From Xanthomonas maliensis (GTDB taxonomy: Bacteria > Pseudomonadota > Gammaproteobacteria > Xanthomonadales > Xanthomonadaceae), in assembly GCF_009192945.1 (NCBI RefSeq), contig NZ_NSET01000051.1, positions 1 through 64,000 of the forward strand: DNA of 64,000 nt, read 5' to 3'. This document shows, piece by piece, positions 56,579-64,000 of this stretch (position 1 is its first letter; each line of letters starts with the position of its first letter). The notes under the pieces are model-generated. The model had not been told where the DNA came from. It made no database searches and saw nothing but the letters and a program-made list of their open reading frames with translations. Position numbers and translations under genes: made by a program.

Positions 56579-57541
56579 ATGAGCGGAGTCATCGATCCGC
56601 GCACGCGCTGGCTGCCCGGCATCGCCAGCGGCATCGGCGCCGGTGCGCTGTGGGGGCTGGTGTTCCTCGCTCCGCAACTGCTGGGTGCATTCACCCCGCT
56701 GCAGCTGGCCGTCGCGCGCTACTTGGCCTATGGCGCGGTGGCGGCATTGCTGCTGGCGCCGCGCGCCCGCCATACCATGGCCCGGCTCGACCGCAGCGAA
56801 TGGTGGGCCTTGGTGCGCCTGAGCCTGTTGGGCAACCTGGTGTACTACGTGTTGCTGGGCAGCGCCGTGCAGTGGGCTGGCGGCGGTGCCACCGCGCTGA
56901 TCGTCGGCCTGCTGCCGGTGGTGGTGACGGTGATCGGCACGCGCGCGGTCGGTGCGGTGCGGCTGCGCCGGCTCGCCGCGCCCTGCGCACTGTGCGTCCT
57001 GGGCGTGGCGCTGGTTGCCCTGGACACCTTGCAACATGGCGACGGTTCGCAGGCCGATGATCGGGCCACCCGTCTGGCCGGATTGCTCTGCGCCTTCGGC
57101 GCGCTGGCCTCCTGGTCGGCGTATTCGATCGGCAATGCGCGCTGGTTGGCGCGCCGCCCCGATCTGTCCGGGCGCGACTGGTCGTTGCTGACCGGCGTGG
57201 TCACCGGCGCGCTCGCCCTGCTGGTGGCGCCGCTGGCCTTGCTCGGTGGTCGCGTGCATGCGCCATCGGCTTGGGGATACTTCTGGGGCGTCAGCCTGGT
57301 GATTGCGGTGCTGGCGTCGGTGATCGGCAATGCGCTGTGGAATCGTGCCAGTCGATTGCTGCCGCTGACCCTGGTCGGGCAGATGATCGTGTTCGAGACC
57401 GTGTTCGCGCTGCTGTATGGCTTCGTCTGGGCGGGCCGCCTGCCCAGCGTGCTGGAGCTGGCCGCCATTGCCTGCCTGCTGGCCGGCGTGCTGTGGTGCG
57501 CCTCGGCACACGCACAGCGGCCCTTGGCACCGGCAGCGTGA
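56579..57541 (+). CDS. EamA/DMT family transporter
   Basis: A 320-residue inner-membrane protein with ten hydrophobic segments arranged as two five-helix EamA repeats, typical of drug/metabolite transporters. The first repeat begins GIASGIGAGALWGLVFLAPQLLG and the second LAGLLCAFGALASWSAYSIGN. Small-residue-rich helices such as GGGATALIVGLLPVVVTVIG are characteristic. The substrate cannot be read. The frame extends upstream to 56444, but ATG 56579 gives the normal cytoplasmic N-terminus; no strong ribosome site is visible. Confidence 0.88.
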   Translation: MSGVIDPRTRWLPGIASGIGAGALWGLVFLAPQLLGAFTPLQLAVARYLAYGAVAALLLAPRARHTMARLDRSEWWALVRLSLLGNLVYYVLLGSAVQWAGGGATALIVGLLPVVVTVIGTRAVGAVRLRRLAAPCALCVLGVALVALDTLQHGDGSQADDRATRLAGLLCAFGALASWSAYSIGNARWLARRPDLSGRDWSLLTGVVTGALALLVAPLALLGGRVHAPSAWGYFWGVSLVIAVLASVIGNALWNRASRLLPLTLVGQMIVFETVFALLYGFVWAGRLPSVLELAAIACLLAGVLWCASAHAQRPLAPAA

Positions 57542-57644
57542 GCACGCAATGCCGTGCCACCCCTGCACGCCGCGTAAGCCGATGACGACCGAGGCCAACA
57601 CTGGCCGTTAGTATGGGGATATCGCCACGCCCTGGAGAGCTGCC

Positions 57645-58025
57645 ATGCCGCGACTGATCATGCTGCTGTCGCTGGTCCTGACCTTGACGGCCTGTTCGGC
57701 GGCACCGGCACCTCAGGCCCCGCCCGCATCGAACGCTCCGCCAGCCGCAACCGCGGTGACCGTGGATACCCGCTGCCGCACCGATGCCGATTGCACCGTC
57801 AAGGATATCGGCAACTGCTGCGGCGCCTTCCCCGCCTGCGTCAACGTCAACAGCGCCACCGATCCCCAGGGGGTCATGGCCCGCTGCCAGGCCAGCGGGC
57901 AGATGAGCGTCTGCGGCTTCCAGCAGATCAGCGGGTGCCAGTGCGTGGCCGGCAAATGTGCCGCAAAGCCGGCCCAGGCCGATACACTGCGCCGCCCCGA
58001 TTCCTCTCACGCAGCGGTCCAGTGA
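57645..58025 (+). CDS. Small Cys-rich lipoprotein
   Basis: A 126-residue predicted lipoprotein. The signal peptide ends in LTLTACSAA, then comes a Pro/Ala-rich linker, then a compact domain with ten cysteines in about 70 residues (CRTDADC, NCCGAFPAC, ARC, SVCGFQQISGCQCVAGKC). The Cys spacing suggests disulfide-bonded structure in the periplasm or on the outer membrane; I recognise no named family. GGAGAG precedes the ATG. The stop overlaps the deaminase start (TGATG). Confidence 0.8.
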   Translation: MPRLIMLLSLVLTLTACSAAPAPQAPPASNAPPAATAVTVDTRCRTDADCTVKDIGNCCGAFPACVNVNSATDPQGVMARCQASGQMSVCGFQQISGCQCVAGKCAAKPAQADTLRRPDSSHAAVQ

Positions 58026-58585
58026 TGCTCTACGCGCAAGTCCACCTCACCCTCCCCGCCTGGATCCACGAGCACGTGGATGCCGGCCGCGCCTATGCCA
58101 GCGACGAGGACAAGGTGGCGCTGGCGATCGATCTGTCGCGAATGAACGTCCAAGCGCGCACCGGCGGCCCGTTCGGCGCGGTGGTGTTCGGCCCGGACGA
58201 CCGCATCATCGCCGCGGCGGTCAACCGCGTGGTGCCGCAGAACACCTCGCTGGCGCATGCGGAGAACATGGCCTACATGCTGGCGCAGCAGCGCCTGCAG
58301 ACGCCGCGGTTGAACGATGTGCTGTCGCCGGTGACCCTGGCCACCTCGGCGCAACCCTGCTGCCAGTGCTATGGCGCCACCGTGTGGGCCGGGATCGATC
58401 GCCTGCTGATCGGCGCTCGCGCCGAAGACGTGATGGAACTGACTGCCTTCGACGAAGGCCCGCTCCCGGCCGACTGGGTCGGCGAGCTCACCCGCCGCGG
58501 CATCGCAGTGGTCCGCGATGTGCAACGCGCGCAAGCCTGCGCGGTGCTGCGCAGCTACGGCGAGGGCGGCGGTGATCATTACTGA
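58025..58585 (+). CDS. Nucleoside deaminase (CDA/TadA-like zinc enzyme)
   Basis: A 186-residue cytidine-deaminase-fold protein. The zinc site is complete: His78-Ala-Glu80 in SLAHAENMAY and the Cys pair Cys112/Cys115 in SAQPCCQCYG. The N-terminal GGPFGAVVFGPDDRIIAAAVNRV strand is typical. It is closer to guanine/other nucleobase deaminases than to TadA, as it lacks TadA-like basic tRNA-binding ends; the substrate is not proven. Translation is coupled to the lipoprotein gene through a TGATG junction. Confidence 0.88.
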   Translation: MLYAQVHLTLPAWIHEHVDAGRAYASDEDKVALAIDLSRMNVQARTGGPFGAVVFGPDDRIIAAAVNRVVPQNTSLAHAENMAYMLAQQRLQTPRLNDVLSPVTLATSAQPCCQCYGATVWAGIDRLLIGARAEDVMELTAFDEGPLPADWVGELTRRGIAVVRDVQRAQACAVLRSYGEGGGDHY

Positions 58586-58606
58586 TCCATCGGCGCGGAC
58601 GCCGCG

Positions 58607-59650
58607 ATGAACGCCTTGCTGTGCTATTGCCGTCAGGGTTTCGAGCCGGAACTGGCGGCCGAGCTGAGCGAACGTGCTGCCCTGGCCGGCCTGGCGGGGT
58701 ATGCCCGCACCCAGCGCAACGATGGCTATGTGCTGTTCGTCTGCGACCAGGCGGCGCAACTGGCAGCGCGCCTGCGCTGGCGCGAACTGATTTTTGCCCG
58801 CCAGAAGTTGCTGGTGCTGGCCGAACTGAAGGACCTCGATCCCAAGGATCGGATCGGCCCGATCCTGACCGCGCTGGAAGGTCAGCCACGCTTCGGCGAC
58901 CTGTGGGTGGAACATCCCGATTCGGATCACGGCAAGCCGCTGGCTGGGCTGGCACGCAGTTTCGGCAATGCGCTGCGCCCGGCACTGCGCAGGGCCGGTC
59001 TGCTCACCGCAGCAACGCAGCCATTGGCACCTCGCCTGCACGTGTGCTTCCTCGACGGTAACCACGCCTTGCTGGCGGTCGCCGACAGCGCCGACAGCGC
59101 CCCCTGGCCGCTGGGCATTCCGCGGCTGAAACTGCTGCCCGAGGCACCATCGCGCTCGGCGCTCAAACTCGATGAGGCCTTGCTGACGCTGCTGACGCCG
59201 GACGAGCGCCAGGCGCTGGTGCGTCCCGGCATGCGCGCGGCCGATCTGGGCGCGGCGCCCGGCGGCTGGACCTGGGTCTTGACCCGCCAACACCTGCACG
59301 TCACCAGCGTCGACAACGGACCACTGCGCGAACATGTGCTGGCCACCGGCTTGGTGGAACACCTGCGTGCCGACGGCTTTCACTGGAAGCCGGCACAGCC
59401 GCTGGACTGGATGGTCTGCGACATGGTCGAGCAACCGCGACGGGTCGCCGAACGCATGGCCACCTGGGTGCGCGAAGGCTGGTGCCGCCACACGCTGTTC
59501 AATCTCAAGCTGCCGATGAAGAAGCGCTGGGACGAAACCCGCCTGTGCCTGGACATGTTCGCCGAACAGGCGCAGGTCGCGGTGACGCTACGGGCCAAGC
59601 AGCTCTACCACGACCGCGAAGAGATCACCGTACTGGCGATGCGTGGGTAG
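58607..59650 (+). CDS. rlmM: 23S rRNA (cytidine-2498-2'-O)-methyltransferase RlmM
   Basis: A 347-residue enzyme with an N-terminal THUMP-like domain (ALLCYCRQGFEPELAAELSERA) and a C-terminal RrmJ-type methyltransferase domain. The SAM loop is RAADLGAAPGGWTWVLTRQ, with DWMVCDMVEQPRRVAERMATW, FNLKLPMKKRW and the final Glu segment REEITVLAMRG. The KDKE-type catalytic residues are therefore present. It starts 21 bases after the deaminase gene, perhaps in the same transcript. Confidence 0.95.
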   Translation: MNALLCYCRQGFEPELAAELSERAALAGLAGYARTQRNDGYVLFVCDQAAQLAARLRWRELIFARQKLLVLAELKDLDPKDRIGPILTALEGQPRFGDLWVEHPDSDHGKPLAGLARSFGNALRPALRRAGLLTAATQPLAPRLHVCFLDGNHALLAVADSADSAPWPLGIPRLKLLPEAPSRSALKLDEALLTLLTPDERQALVRPGMRAADLGAAPGGWTWVLTRQHLHVTSVDNGPLREHVLATGLVEHLRADGFHWKPAQPLDWMVCDMVEQPRRVAERMATWVREGWCRHTLFNLKLPMKKRWDETRLCLDMFAEQAQVAVTLRAKQLYHDREEITVLAMRG

Positions 59651-59773
59651 AACGGGGATTCGATTGGCGATTGGCGATGCCGGATTGGCGTACCGATCGC
59701 GCGTTACGGGCCATGGCCGGCAGCGCTTCCAGCGCGCTATCGATGCCCCCTCGGCCGCCGACAGCGACCCGCG

Positions 59774-60883
59774 TTAGAGCACGATGCGCTTGCTGCCTTC
59801 GCGTGCAGAGCGGTAGATGGCATCGACGATGCGGAGATCGCGCAGCCCCTCTTCGCCCGGCACCCGTAGCGGCGTCCCGTTGATGATCGCCAAGGCGTCT
59901 TCGTCCATCTGCACCGCCTGCTGGTGCTGCACCTTGGCATCGAAGACGCGGCCGTCGCTGGCCTTGCCGGTGACGCCCTGATAGCTCTGGAACGGCGACA
60001 GCTCATACCAGCCATGCTCGCACTCGGCGCGCAGCACGTTCATGGTGCGGCCGAAGCTGGTCTTGCACTGCGCACGCACGGCATTGGGAAATTCCAGCGT
60101 GAAGTCCATATGTTCGTCGACTTCATCGAACAAGTCGGGGCGATCGGTCCAGCGCTTGGCGGTCACCGCCACCGGCTCGGCACCGACGGTATAGCGCGCG
60201 GCGTTGAGCGGATACACGCCCATGTCATACATCGCCCCGCCACCGAACTGCGAACGCAGACGCCAGGGGCGATCGGCCTTGGCGGTATCGTGGTACCCGT
60301 TGTAGCCGGCTTCGGCGCGCACGCTGCGCATCGCACCGAAGGGTTTTTCGCTCGCCAGCGCGATCACCTTGCGGGTATTGGGCTCGTGCTGCATGCGATA
60401 GCCCACCGCCAAGGCGACCTTGTTGCGCTTGCAAGCCTTGATCATCGCTTCGCATTCGGCCGCATTCAGCGCCATCGGCTTTTCGCACCACACATGCTTG
60501 CCCGCAGCCGCCGCACGCAGCGTCAGCGGTGCATGCAGATGCGTCGGCGTCACGATGTAGACCACATCGATGTCGTCGTTGTCGGCGATCTTGTCGAAAT
60601 TCTCGTAGTTGTAAACGTTGCGGTCGGGGATGCCGTACTTGCCCTGCCACTGCGGGATCTTCGCCGGCGTCCCGGTCACGATGCCGGCCAGCCTGCAATG
60701 CTTGGTCAGTGCCAGACCCGGTGCCAGTTGCTCGCTGGCATAGCTGCCCAACCCGACCAACGCCACGTTGAGCGGCTTGCCTGGCGCTTTCTTCGGCACG
60801 GCCCAGCTCGGCGCCGCCAACAGAATGCCCGCACCGCCGAAGGCGGCCAGCAGGCGGCGACGTGTCACGGATTCCACGGACAT
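59774..60883 (-). CDS. Tat-exported Gfo/Idh/MocA family oxidoreductase
   Basis: A 369-residue protein with a twin-arginine-type leader (VTRRRLLAAFGGAGILLAAPSWA), followed by an NAD(P)-binding Rossmann domain (LNVALVGLGSYASEQLAPGL). The catalytic region is VTPTHLHAPLTLRAAAAGKHVWCEKPMALN with the EKP motif, typical of glucose-fructose oxidoreductase-like enzymes. The beta-sheet C-terminal domain includes GGGAMYDMGVYPLNAARY. Such periplasmic enzymes keep a tightly bound cofactor. The substrate is probably a sugar; unproven. AAGGAGG precedes the ATG. It is divergent from the SMP-30-like gene. Confidence 0.92.
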   Translation of the reverse strand: MSVESVTRRRLLAAFGGAGILLAAPSWAVPKKAPGKPLNVALVGLGSYASEQLAPGLALTKHCRLAGIVTGTPAKIPQWQGKYGIPDRNVYNYENFDKIADNDDIDVVYIVTPTHLHAPLTLRAAAAGKHVWCEKPMALNAAECEAMIKACKRNKVALAVGYRMQHEPNTRKVIALASEKPFGAMRSVRAEAGYNGYHDTAKADRPWRLRSQFGGGAMYDMGVYPLNAARYTVGAEPVAVTAKRWTDRPDLFDEVDEHMDFTLEFPNAVRAQCKTSFGRTMNVLRAECEHGWYELSPFQSYQGVTGKASDGRVFDAKVQHQQAVQMDEDALAIINGTPLRVPGEEGLRDLRIVDAIYRSAREGSKRIVL

Positions 60884-61004
60884 GCAAACCTCCTTCGCAA
60901 GATGACCGATGCGGCCCGCGCACCTTACTGGATCGCAGGTGATGATCGCCATGGTCGCAGCGCACGTTCTGGCACACTGCAGCGACCCCATCCGGAGCAC
61001 ACCT

Positions 61005-61913
61005 ATGTCTGCCGTCATCTGCCCTCGTCTGCTGCCAATGATCCTGGCGCTGTCCAGTGCGTTCGCCCACGCGGCAGATGCGCCGTTCATGGCGCACGAC
61101 CTGATCGGCGATGGCGTCTTCACCCATAACGCCGAGGGGCCGGCATTCGGGCCGGATGGCGCGCTCTACGTGGTGAACTTCGACCACGACGGCAGCATCG
61201 GCCGTGTCACGATCGACGACAAAGGCAAAGGCGACGCTGCACTGTTCGTCGATCTTCCCGCCGGCAGCATCGGCAACGGCATTCGTTTCGATCACGACGG
61301 CCATATGTACGTGGCCGATTATGGCCACCACCGCATCCTGCGCATCACGCTGGACGACAAACGGATCGAGGTCTACGCCGACCTGCCCGGCGCCTTCCAG
61401 CCCAACGACATCGCACTTGCGCCCGACGGCACGCTGTACGCCAGCGACCCCGACTGGGCCAACAACGGCGGCCAACTCTGGCGCATCGACCGCGACCGCA
61501 GCGCGCACTTGGTGGAAACCGGCATGGGCACCAGCAATGGCATCGAGGTCAGCCCCGACGGCAAGCGCCTGTATGTCAACGAAAGCGTGCAGCGCCGGAT
61601 CTGGGTCTACGACCGCGCCAGCGATGGCAGCCTGTCCAACAAACGCCAGTTGATCGGCTTCGACGATTTCGGCCTGGACGGCATGCGCTGCGACGTCGAT
61701 GGCAATCTCTATGTCGCGCGCTACGATGCCGGCCAGATTGCCGTGGTCTCGCCGCACGGCAAGCTGCTCCGCACGGTGGCGTTGCAGGGGCGCAAGGTCA
61801 GCAACGTCGCCTTCGGCGGTACGGACGGCAAGCAGGTGTTCGTTACCCTGCAGGATCGCGGCGCGATTGAAACGTTCAGGTCCGACCGCCGCGGGCGCGA
61901 AATCGGCCACTGA
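61005..61913 (+). CDS. Exported SMP-30/gluconolactonase-like beta-propeller protein
   Basis: A 302-residue protein with a signal peptide (LLPMILALSSAFAHAAD) and then repeated beta-propeller blades: AEGPAFGPDGALYVVNFDHDG, GNGIRFDHDGHMYVADYGHH, PNDIALAPDGTLYASDPDW, SNGIEVSPDGKRLYVNE and GLDGMRCDVDGNLYVARYDAG. This is the SMP-30/gluconolactonase/LRE fold. Metal-binding Glu and Asn/Asp residues are in plausible places. It probably hydrolyses a sugar lactone in the periplasm. With the neighbouring oxidoreductase it could oxidise a sugar to a lactone and then open it. Confidence 0.87.
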   Translation: MSAVICPRLLPMILALSSAFAHAADAPFMAHDLIGDGVFTHNAEGPAFGPDGALYVVNFDHDGSIGRVTIDDKGKGDAALFVDLPAGSIGNGIRFDHDGHMYVADYGHHRILRITLDDKRIEVYADLPGAFQPNDIALAPDGTLYASDPDWANNGGQLWRIDRDRSAHLVETGMGTSNGIEVSPDGKRLYVNESVQRRIWVYDRASDGSLSNKRQLIGFDDFGLDGMRCDVDGNLYVARYDAGQIAVVSPHGKLLRTVALQGRKVSNVAFGGTDGKQVFVTLQDRGAIETFRSDRRGREIGH

Positions 61914-61994
61914 AACTGCTGCACGCGTCGCAACGGTTCTCAAGCCGCGCAACCGCATGCTGGCATGCTGTGAGCCACTCGTGGAGGACGCCCC

Positions 61995-62717
61995 ATGCAA
62001 GCGATCGAATTGAAGGACCCCGCCGCCTTCGGCAGCGAATTCCTGCGCCTGACCCTGTTGCAGGGATTCCAGTCGCTGACCAAGCGCGACCTGGAACTGT
62101 TGATCTTCGTGTTGCTCGAGCGCGACGGTGCCGTTTCGCGCAATAGCTCCAATGCCGCGGTGGCATTGCAGCTGCGCGTGACCGCCGCCAAGGTCAAGGC
62201 GCTGCGGCGCGACGGCTATGCGCGCTGGCGCGCGCTGGTACCGGAGGAAGGCGATGCCGCCCTGCAGCGCATCGTGGCCAATGTGCTGATCGAAGAAAAC
62301 CTGCGCTCGGGCGCGAAGCACGTCAGCGAGCGCAGCCGCAAGGAAGGCTTCCTCGCCGTACGTATCGAACATCCCGACGATGCGCAGCAATTCGAGCAAG
62401 CCATCCTCGAGGTCGGCGCACTGCCGGTTTACGAACGCAATCGCGACGTGGTGGCGGTGCGCTTCGATACCTTGCTGAAGATCGCCGAGCGCTGGGGCTA
62501 TCTGCAGCCCGATCCGCAGGCCACCGTGCGCGCCTTGCAGCGGCTTACGCCCACCGCCGAGGAGGTTGCCGACTTGCTGAAGAAGGATATGGGCCAGCTG
62601 CGCTGGGACGATGTCCGCCGTGCGCTCAACAGCCTCGGTGCCAAGGCCGTGGCCGGTACCGCCGAAGGCGGCTTGAAGGGATTGCTGAAGATCGCCTTTC
62701 CGTTCATTCCCGGCTGA
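61995..62717 (+). CDS. Hypothetical protein with HTH-like N-terminus
   Basis: A 240-residue soluble protein that I do not recognise. Residues 22-75 (FQSLTKRDLELLIFVLLERDGAVSRNSSNAAVALQLRVTAAKVKALRRDGYARW) have the look of a winged or tri-helical DNA-binding segment. The middle has an alpha+beta pattern (FLAVRIEHPDDAQQFEQAILEVG, NRDVVAVRFDTLLKIAERWG). The last 30 residues are Gly/Ala-rich with a hydrophobic end (GLLKIAFPFIPG). GGAGG lies 8 bases before the ATG. No neighbour explains it. Confidence 0.7.
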   Translation: MQAIELKDPAAFGSEFLRLTLLQGFQSLTKRDLELLIFVLLERDGAVSRNSSNAAVALQLRVTAAKVKALRRDGYARWRALVPEEGDAALQRIVANVLIEENLRSGAKHVSERSRKEGFLAVRIEHPDDAQQFEQAILEVGALPVYERNRDVVAVRFDTLLKIAERWGYLQPDPQATVRALQRLTPTAEEVADLLKKDMGQLRWDDVRRALNSLGAKAVAGTAEGGLKGLLKIAFPFIPG

Positions 62718-62786
62718 GCCACGCCGCGGCGACGCCGCCCGGTCGATTGGGCTATCGTCACGCGTCGTCACATTCAGGGGGATCCG

Positions 62787-63188
62787 ATGCGTTTTTCATG
62801 TCATGCCGTTCTCGTAGGAGCGTTGTTGATTGCCGCCGTCGCGCAGGCGCAGCAGACGCCGACTCCGACGCCAGCCAGCAGCCTGCCGTTGACCGAGGTG
62901 CCTGGCACCGTCCGCACCCAACCGCTGGCCAGTGGCGAAGTCACCCACCAGACCGAACTCGTGCGTCCACGTGGCGAGTCCACGGTCATCGTGCGCTCGA
63001 TTCAGCCCGATAGCGTCAGCGGCAACTACCGGATCGATTTCCAGGCGCTCGACAGCGATGGCGACGGCACCATCAGTCGTGCCGAGGCGCAGGCCAATCC
63101 GGCGCTGGCGGACGAATTCGATGCGCTCGATACCCGCCACAGCGGCCATCTGACCCGCGAACAACTGGCCGGCTGGCTGATCCAGTAG
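62787..63188 (+). CDS. Exported EF-hand protein
   Basis: A 133-residue protein with a signal peptide (VLVGALLIAAVAQAQQ), a Thr/Pro/Ser linker and a C-terminal EF-hand pair. The first loop, DSDGDGTISRAE, is a perfect canonical calcium-binding loop. The second, DTRHSGHLTREQ, keeps D-x-x-x-S-G-H-L spacing but has Arg/His in ligand positions and may be weak. Single-purpose calcium-binding proteins of this type are common in xanthomonads; the role is unknown. Confidence 0.85.
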   Translation: MRFSCHAVLVGALLIAAVAQAQQTPTPTPASSLPLTEVPGTVRTQPLASGEVTHQTELVRPRGESTVIVRSIQPDSVSGNYRIDFQALDSDGDGTISRAEAQANPALADEFDALDTRHSGHLTREQLAGWLIQ

Positions 63189-63255
63189 GCCTCGGCACAC
63201 CGCTATCTACAAAATGCATACGGGCTCTTGCAGGGCCCGCGCCGGTCGGCTAGAT

Positions 63256-63272
63256 TGTATTTAACGGATACA
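63256..63272. promoter_or_regulatory. Candidate MarR operator
   Basis: TGTATTTAACGGATACA is a 5-bp inverted repeat (TGTAT-N7-ATACA) ending 13 bases before the MarR-gene ATG, in an AT-rich patch. MarR proteins typically bind such short palindromes in their own promoters. Autoregulation is inferred from position. Confidence 0.5.
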
Positions 63273-63285
63273 GTTTGGACGTCCA

Positions 63286-63759
63286 ATGACCGCTCGTACC
63301 GCGCTTGCCGCCGATCTCGGCTATCAGCTGCAACTGGCCGCGCTGGCTTCCAGCCACGCTGCCCGCCAGGAGCTGGCTGGCCTGTACCTCACCCCGGCGC
63401 GGGTGACTGCCCTGATCCACATCCGCGACCAGCCCGGCTGCGATCAGACCGAGCTGGGCAACCGCCTGCTGGTCAACCGCGCCGCCGGCATGAAGATCGC
63501 CAATGCGCTGGCCGAGCAAGGCCTGATCGAGCGGCTGGCCGGACGTGATCGCCGCAGCAAGGGGCTATATCTGACCGAACACGGCGAACGCACGCTGAGC
63601 GTTGCGCAGGGCTGCCTGGCGCGCGCAGTGGAGCGCACCTGCGCCGGGCTGACTGGCGGCGAGCGACAGACGCTGCTGCGTCTGCTGGGCAAATTGAATG
63701 CGAGCACGCCCAACGCACCGGCCGATGTGCCGGAAGACGCGCTCGTCGAACAGGACTGA
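63286..63759 (+). CDS. MarR family regulator (probable hydroxycinnamate-responsive)
   Basis: A 157-residue winged-helix regulator. The DNA-binding part reads LTPARVTALIHIRDQPGCDQTELGNRLLVNRAAGMKIANALAEQGLIERLAGRDRRSKGLYLTEHGE, with the conserved D-x-R-x-K-like wing. Helices on both ends form the dimer. The next gene encodes a hydroxycinnamoyl-CoA hydratase/lyase, and MarR repressors with hydroxycinnamoyl-CoA ligands (FerR/CouR/HcaR type) regularly precede such genes. The assigned ligand is inferred from context. Confidence 0.88.
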   Translation: MTARTALAADLGYQLQLAALASSHAARQELAGLYLTPARVTALIHIRDQPGCDQTELGNRLLVNRAAGMKIANALAEQGLIERLAGRDRRSKGLYLTEHGERTLSVAQGCLARAVERTCAGLTGGERQTLLRLLGKLNASTPNAPADVPEDALVEQD

Positions 63760-63792
63760 CCCCGCTACATCCCGCATCGAAGGAGACGCCAC

Positions 63793-64000
63793 TTGAACGA
63801 GCATGACGTGGTATCGGTCCGCATCGAGGACCGCATCGCCTGGGTGAAATTCGCCCGTCCGGACAAACGCAACGCGATGAGCCCGGCGCTCAATCGCCGC
63901 ATGATGGACGTGCTGGACGAACTGGAGTTCGACGACGACATCGGCGTGTTGGTGCTCGGCGGCGAAGGCACCGCGTGGTCGGCCGGCATGGATCTGAAGG
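63793..64000 (+). CDS. p-Hydroxycinnamoyl-CoA hydratase/lyase, N-terminal part (cut by window edge)
   Basis: The first 69 codons of a crotonase-fold enzyme. The TTG start has AAGGAGA 6 bases upstream. The sequence (NEHDVVSVRIEDRIAWVKF, RPDKRNAMSPALNRRMMDVL, AWSAGMDLK) matches hydroxycinnamoyl-CoA hydratase-lyases, which turn feruloyl- or coumaroyl-CoA into vanillin or 4-hydroxybenzaldehyde plus acetyl-CoA. This is a route to detoxify and use plant cell-wall phenolics. Other enoyl-CoA hydratases are possible until the rest is seen. It follows the MarR gene by 33 bases, so they probably share an operon. Confidence 0.82.
   Translation, partial: MNEHDVVSVRIEDRIAWVKFARPDKRNAMSPALNRRMMDVLDELEFDDDIGVLVLGGEGTAWSAGMDLK

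Noticed and set aside
59655-59690. Possible mobile-element end with GGCGATT/GGATTGGCG repeats
   Set aside because: Short degenerate direct repeats only, with no inverted ends, target duplication or transposase; more like a remnant of common Xanthomonas intergenic repeats.
60225-62771. 848-codon open frame on the minus strand
   Set aside because: It lies antisense to the SMP-30-like and 240-residue genes and out of frame with the oxidoreductase. Its composition is dictated by their codon bias and it shows no domain.

Overview
The window is a 64 kb piece of a GC-rich gammaproteobacterial chromosome, almost certainly from a Xanthomonas. Evidence includes a 568-residue bacterial O-GlcNAc transferase homologue whose His218 and Lys388 fall exactly where they do in the crystallised X. 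campestris enzyme. A 314-residue proline iminopeptidase has Ser110, Asp266 and His294 in the X. campestris positions. The order ahpC-ahpF-oxyR-small Gre-like gene is the one known from X. campestris, and there are three tandem secreted subtilases and a GH30 xylanase. The species cannot be fixed by reading alone. I see no insertion sequence, prophage, CRISPR array or integrase; this is mostly core chromosome with a few accessory modules.

Layout. 1-7.6 kb (minus strand): the start of tuf behind tRNA-Tyr, tRNA-Gly and tRNA-Thr, then ychF, pth, rplY, prs, tRNA-Gln, ispE, lolB and a TPR gene. This is the classic translation/PRPP/isoprenoid/lipoprotein-sorting block. 7.7-11.8 kb (plus): hemA, prfA and the OGT homologue, with overlapping ends. 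12-17.8 kb: moaB, ppk2, a membrane protein, acyP, a TlpA-like lipoprotein, a YihY-type membrane protein, wrbA and a DUF2069 protein. 17.9-26 kb: the secreted GH30 xylanase, an asparaginase-like protein, YbaK, and three subtilisin-like proteases in tandem, probable exoenzymes of a plant-associated bacterium. 26.3-33.2 kb: ilvE, sufT, and the transhydrogenase genes pntA1 and pntA2-pntB, which are separated by an opposite-strand ECF sigma/DUF3619-like/DUF3106 cassette. 33.6-35.3 kb: a TetR regulator divergent from an alpha/beta hydrolase, with two matching 19-bp palindromes between them. 35.5-43.3 kb: a large DUF1631 protein; a tightly overlapping nitroreductase/5'-3' exonuclease/NUDIX/N-formylglutamate amidohydrolase cluster; pip and prmC. 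43.3-47.4 kb: the peroxide-defence block ahpC, ahpF, oxyR and a GreA/Rnk-like gene, with an OxyR site before ahpC. 47.4-50.8 kb: transaldolase, a DJ-1/PfpI protein, msrA and a SnoaL-like exported protein. 50.9-54.0 kb: a three-gene signalling operon (GAF-like/LuxR regulator, CHASE3-type hybrid histidine kinase, lone receiver). 54-64 kb: DUF2007, glnS, an EamA transporter, a Cys-rich lipoprotein with a nucleoside deaminase, rlmM, a Tat-exported oxidoreductase, an SMP-30-like protein, an unrecognised 240-residue protein, an EF-hand protein, and a MarR regulator in front of a truncated hydroxycinnamoyl-CoA hydratase/lyase.

Connections. prmC modifies the GGQ glutamine of the release factor made by prfA, although the two genes lie 33 kb apart here. 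AhpC, AhpF, OxyR, MsrA, the DJ-1 protein and WrbA form a set of oxidative-stress functions. The proteases, xylanase and hydroxycinnamate lyase fit a bacterium that digests plant walls and proteins and detoxifies wall phenolics. Many adjacent genes share ATGA, GTGA or TGATG junctions, so translational coupling is widespread. Starts were moved inward from the longest possible ORF wherever a signal peptide, Shine-Dalgarno sequence or upstream gene favoured it.
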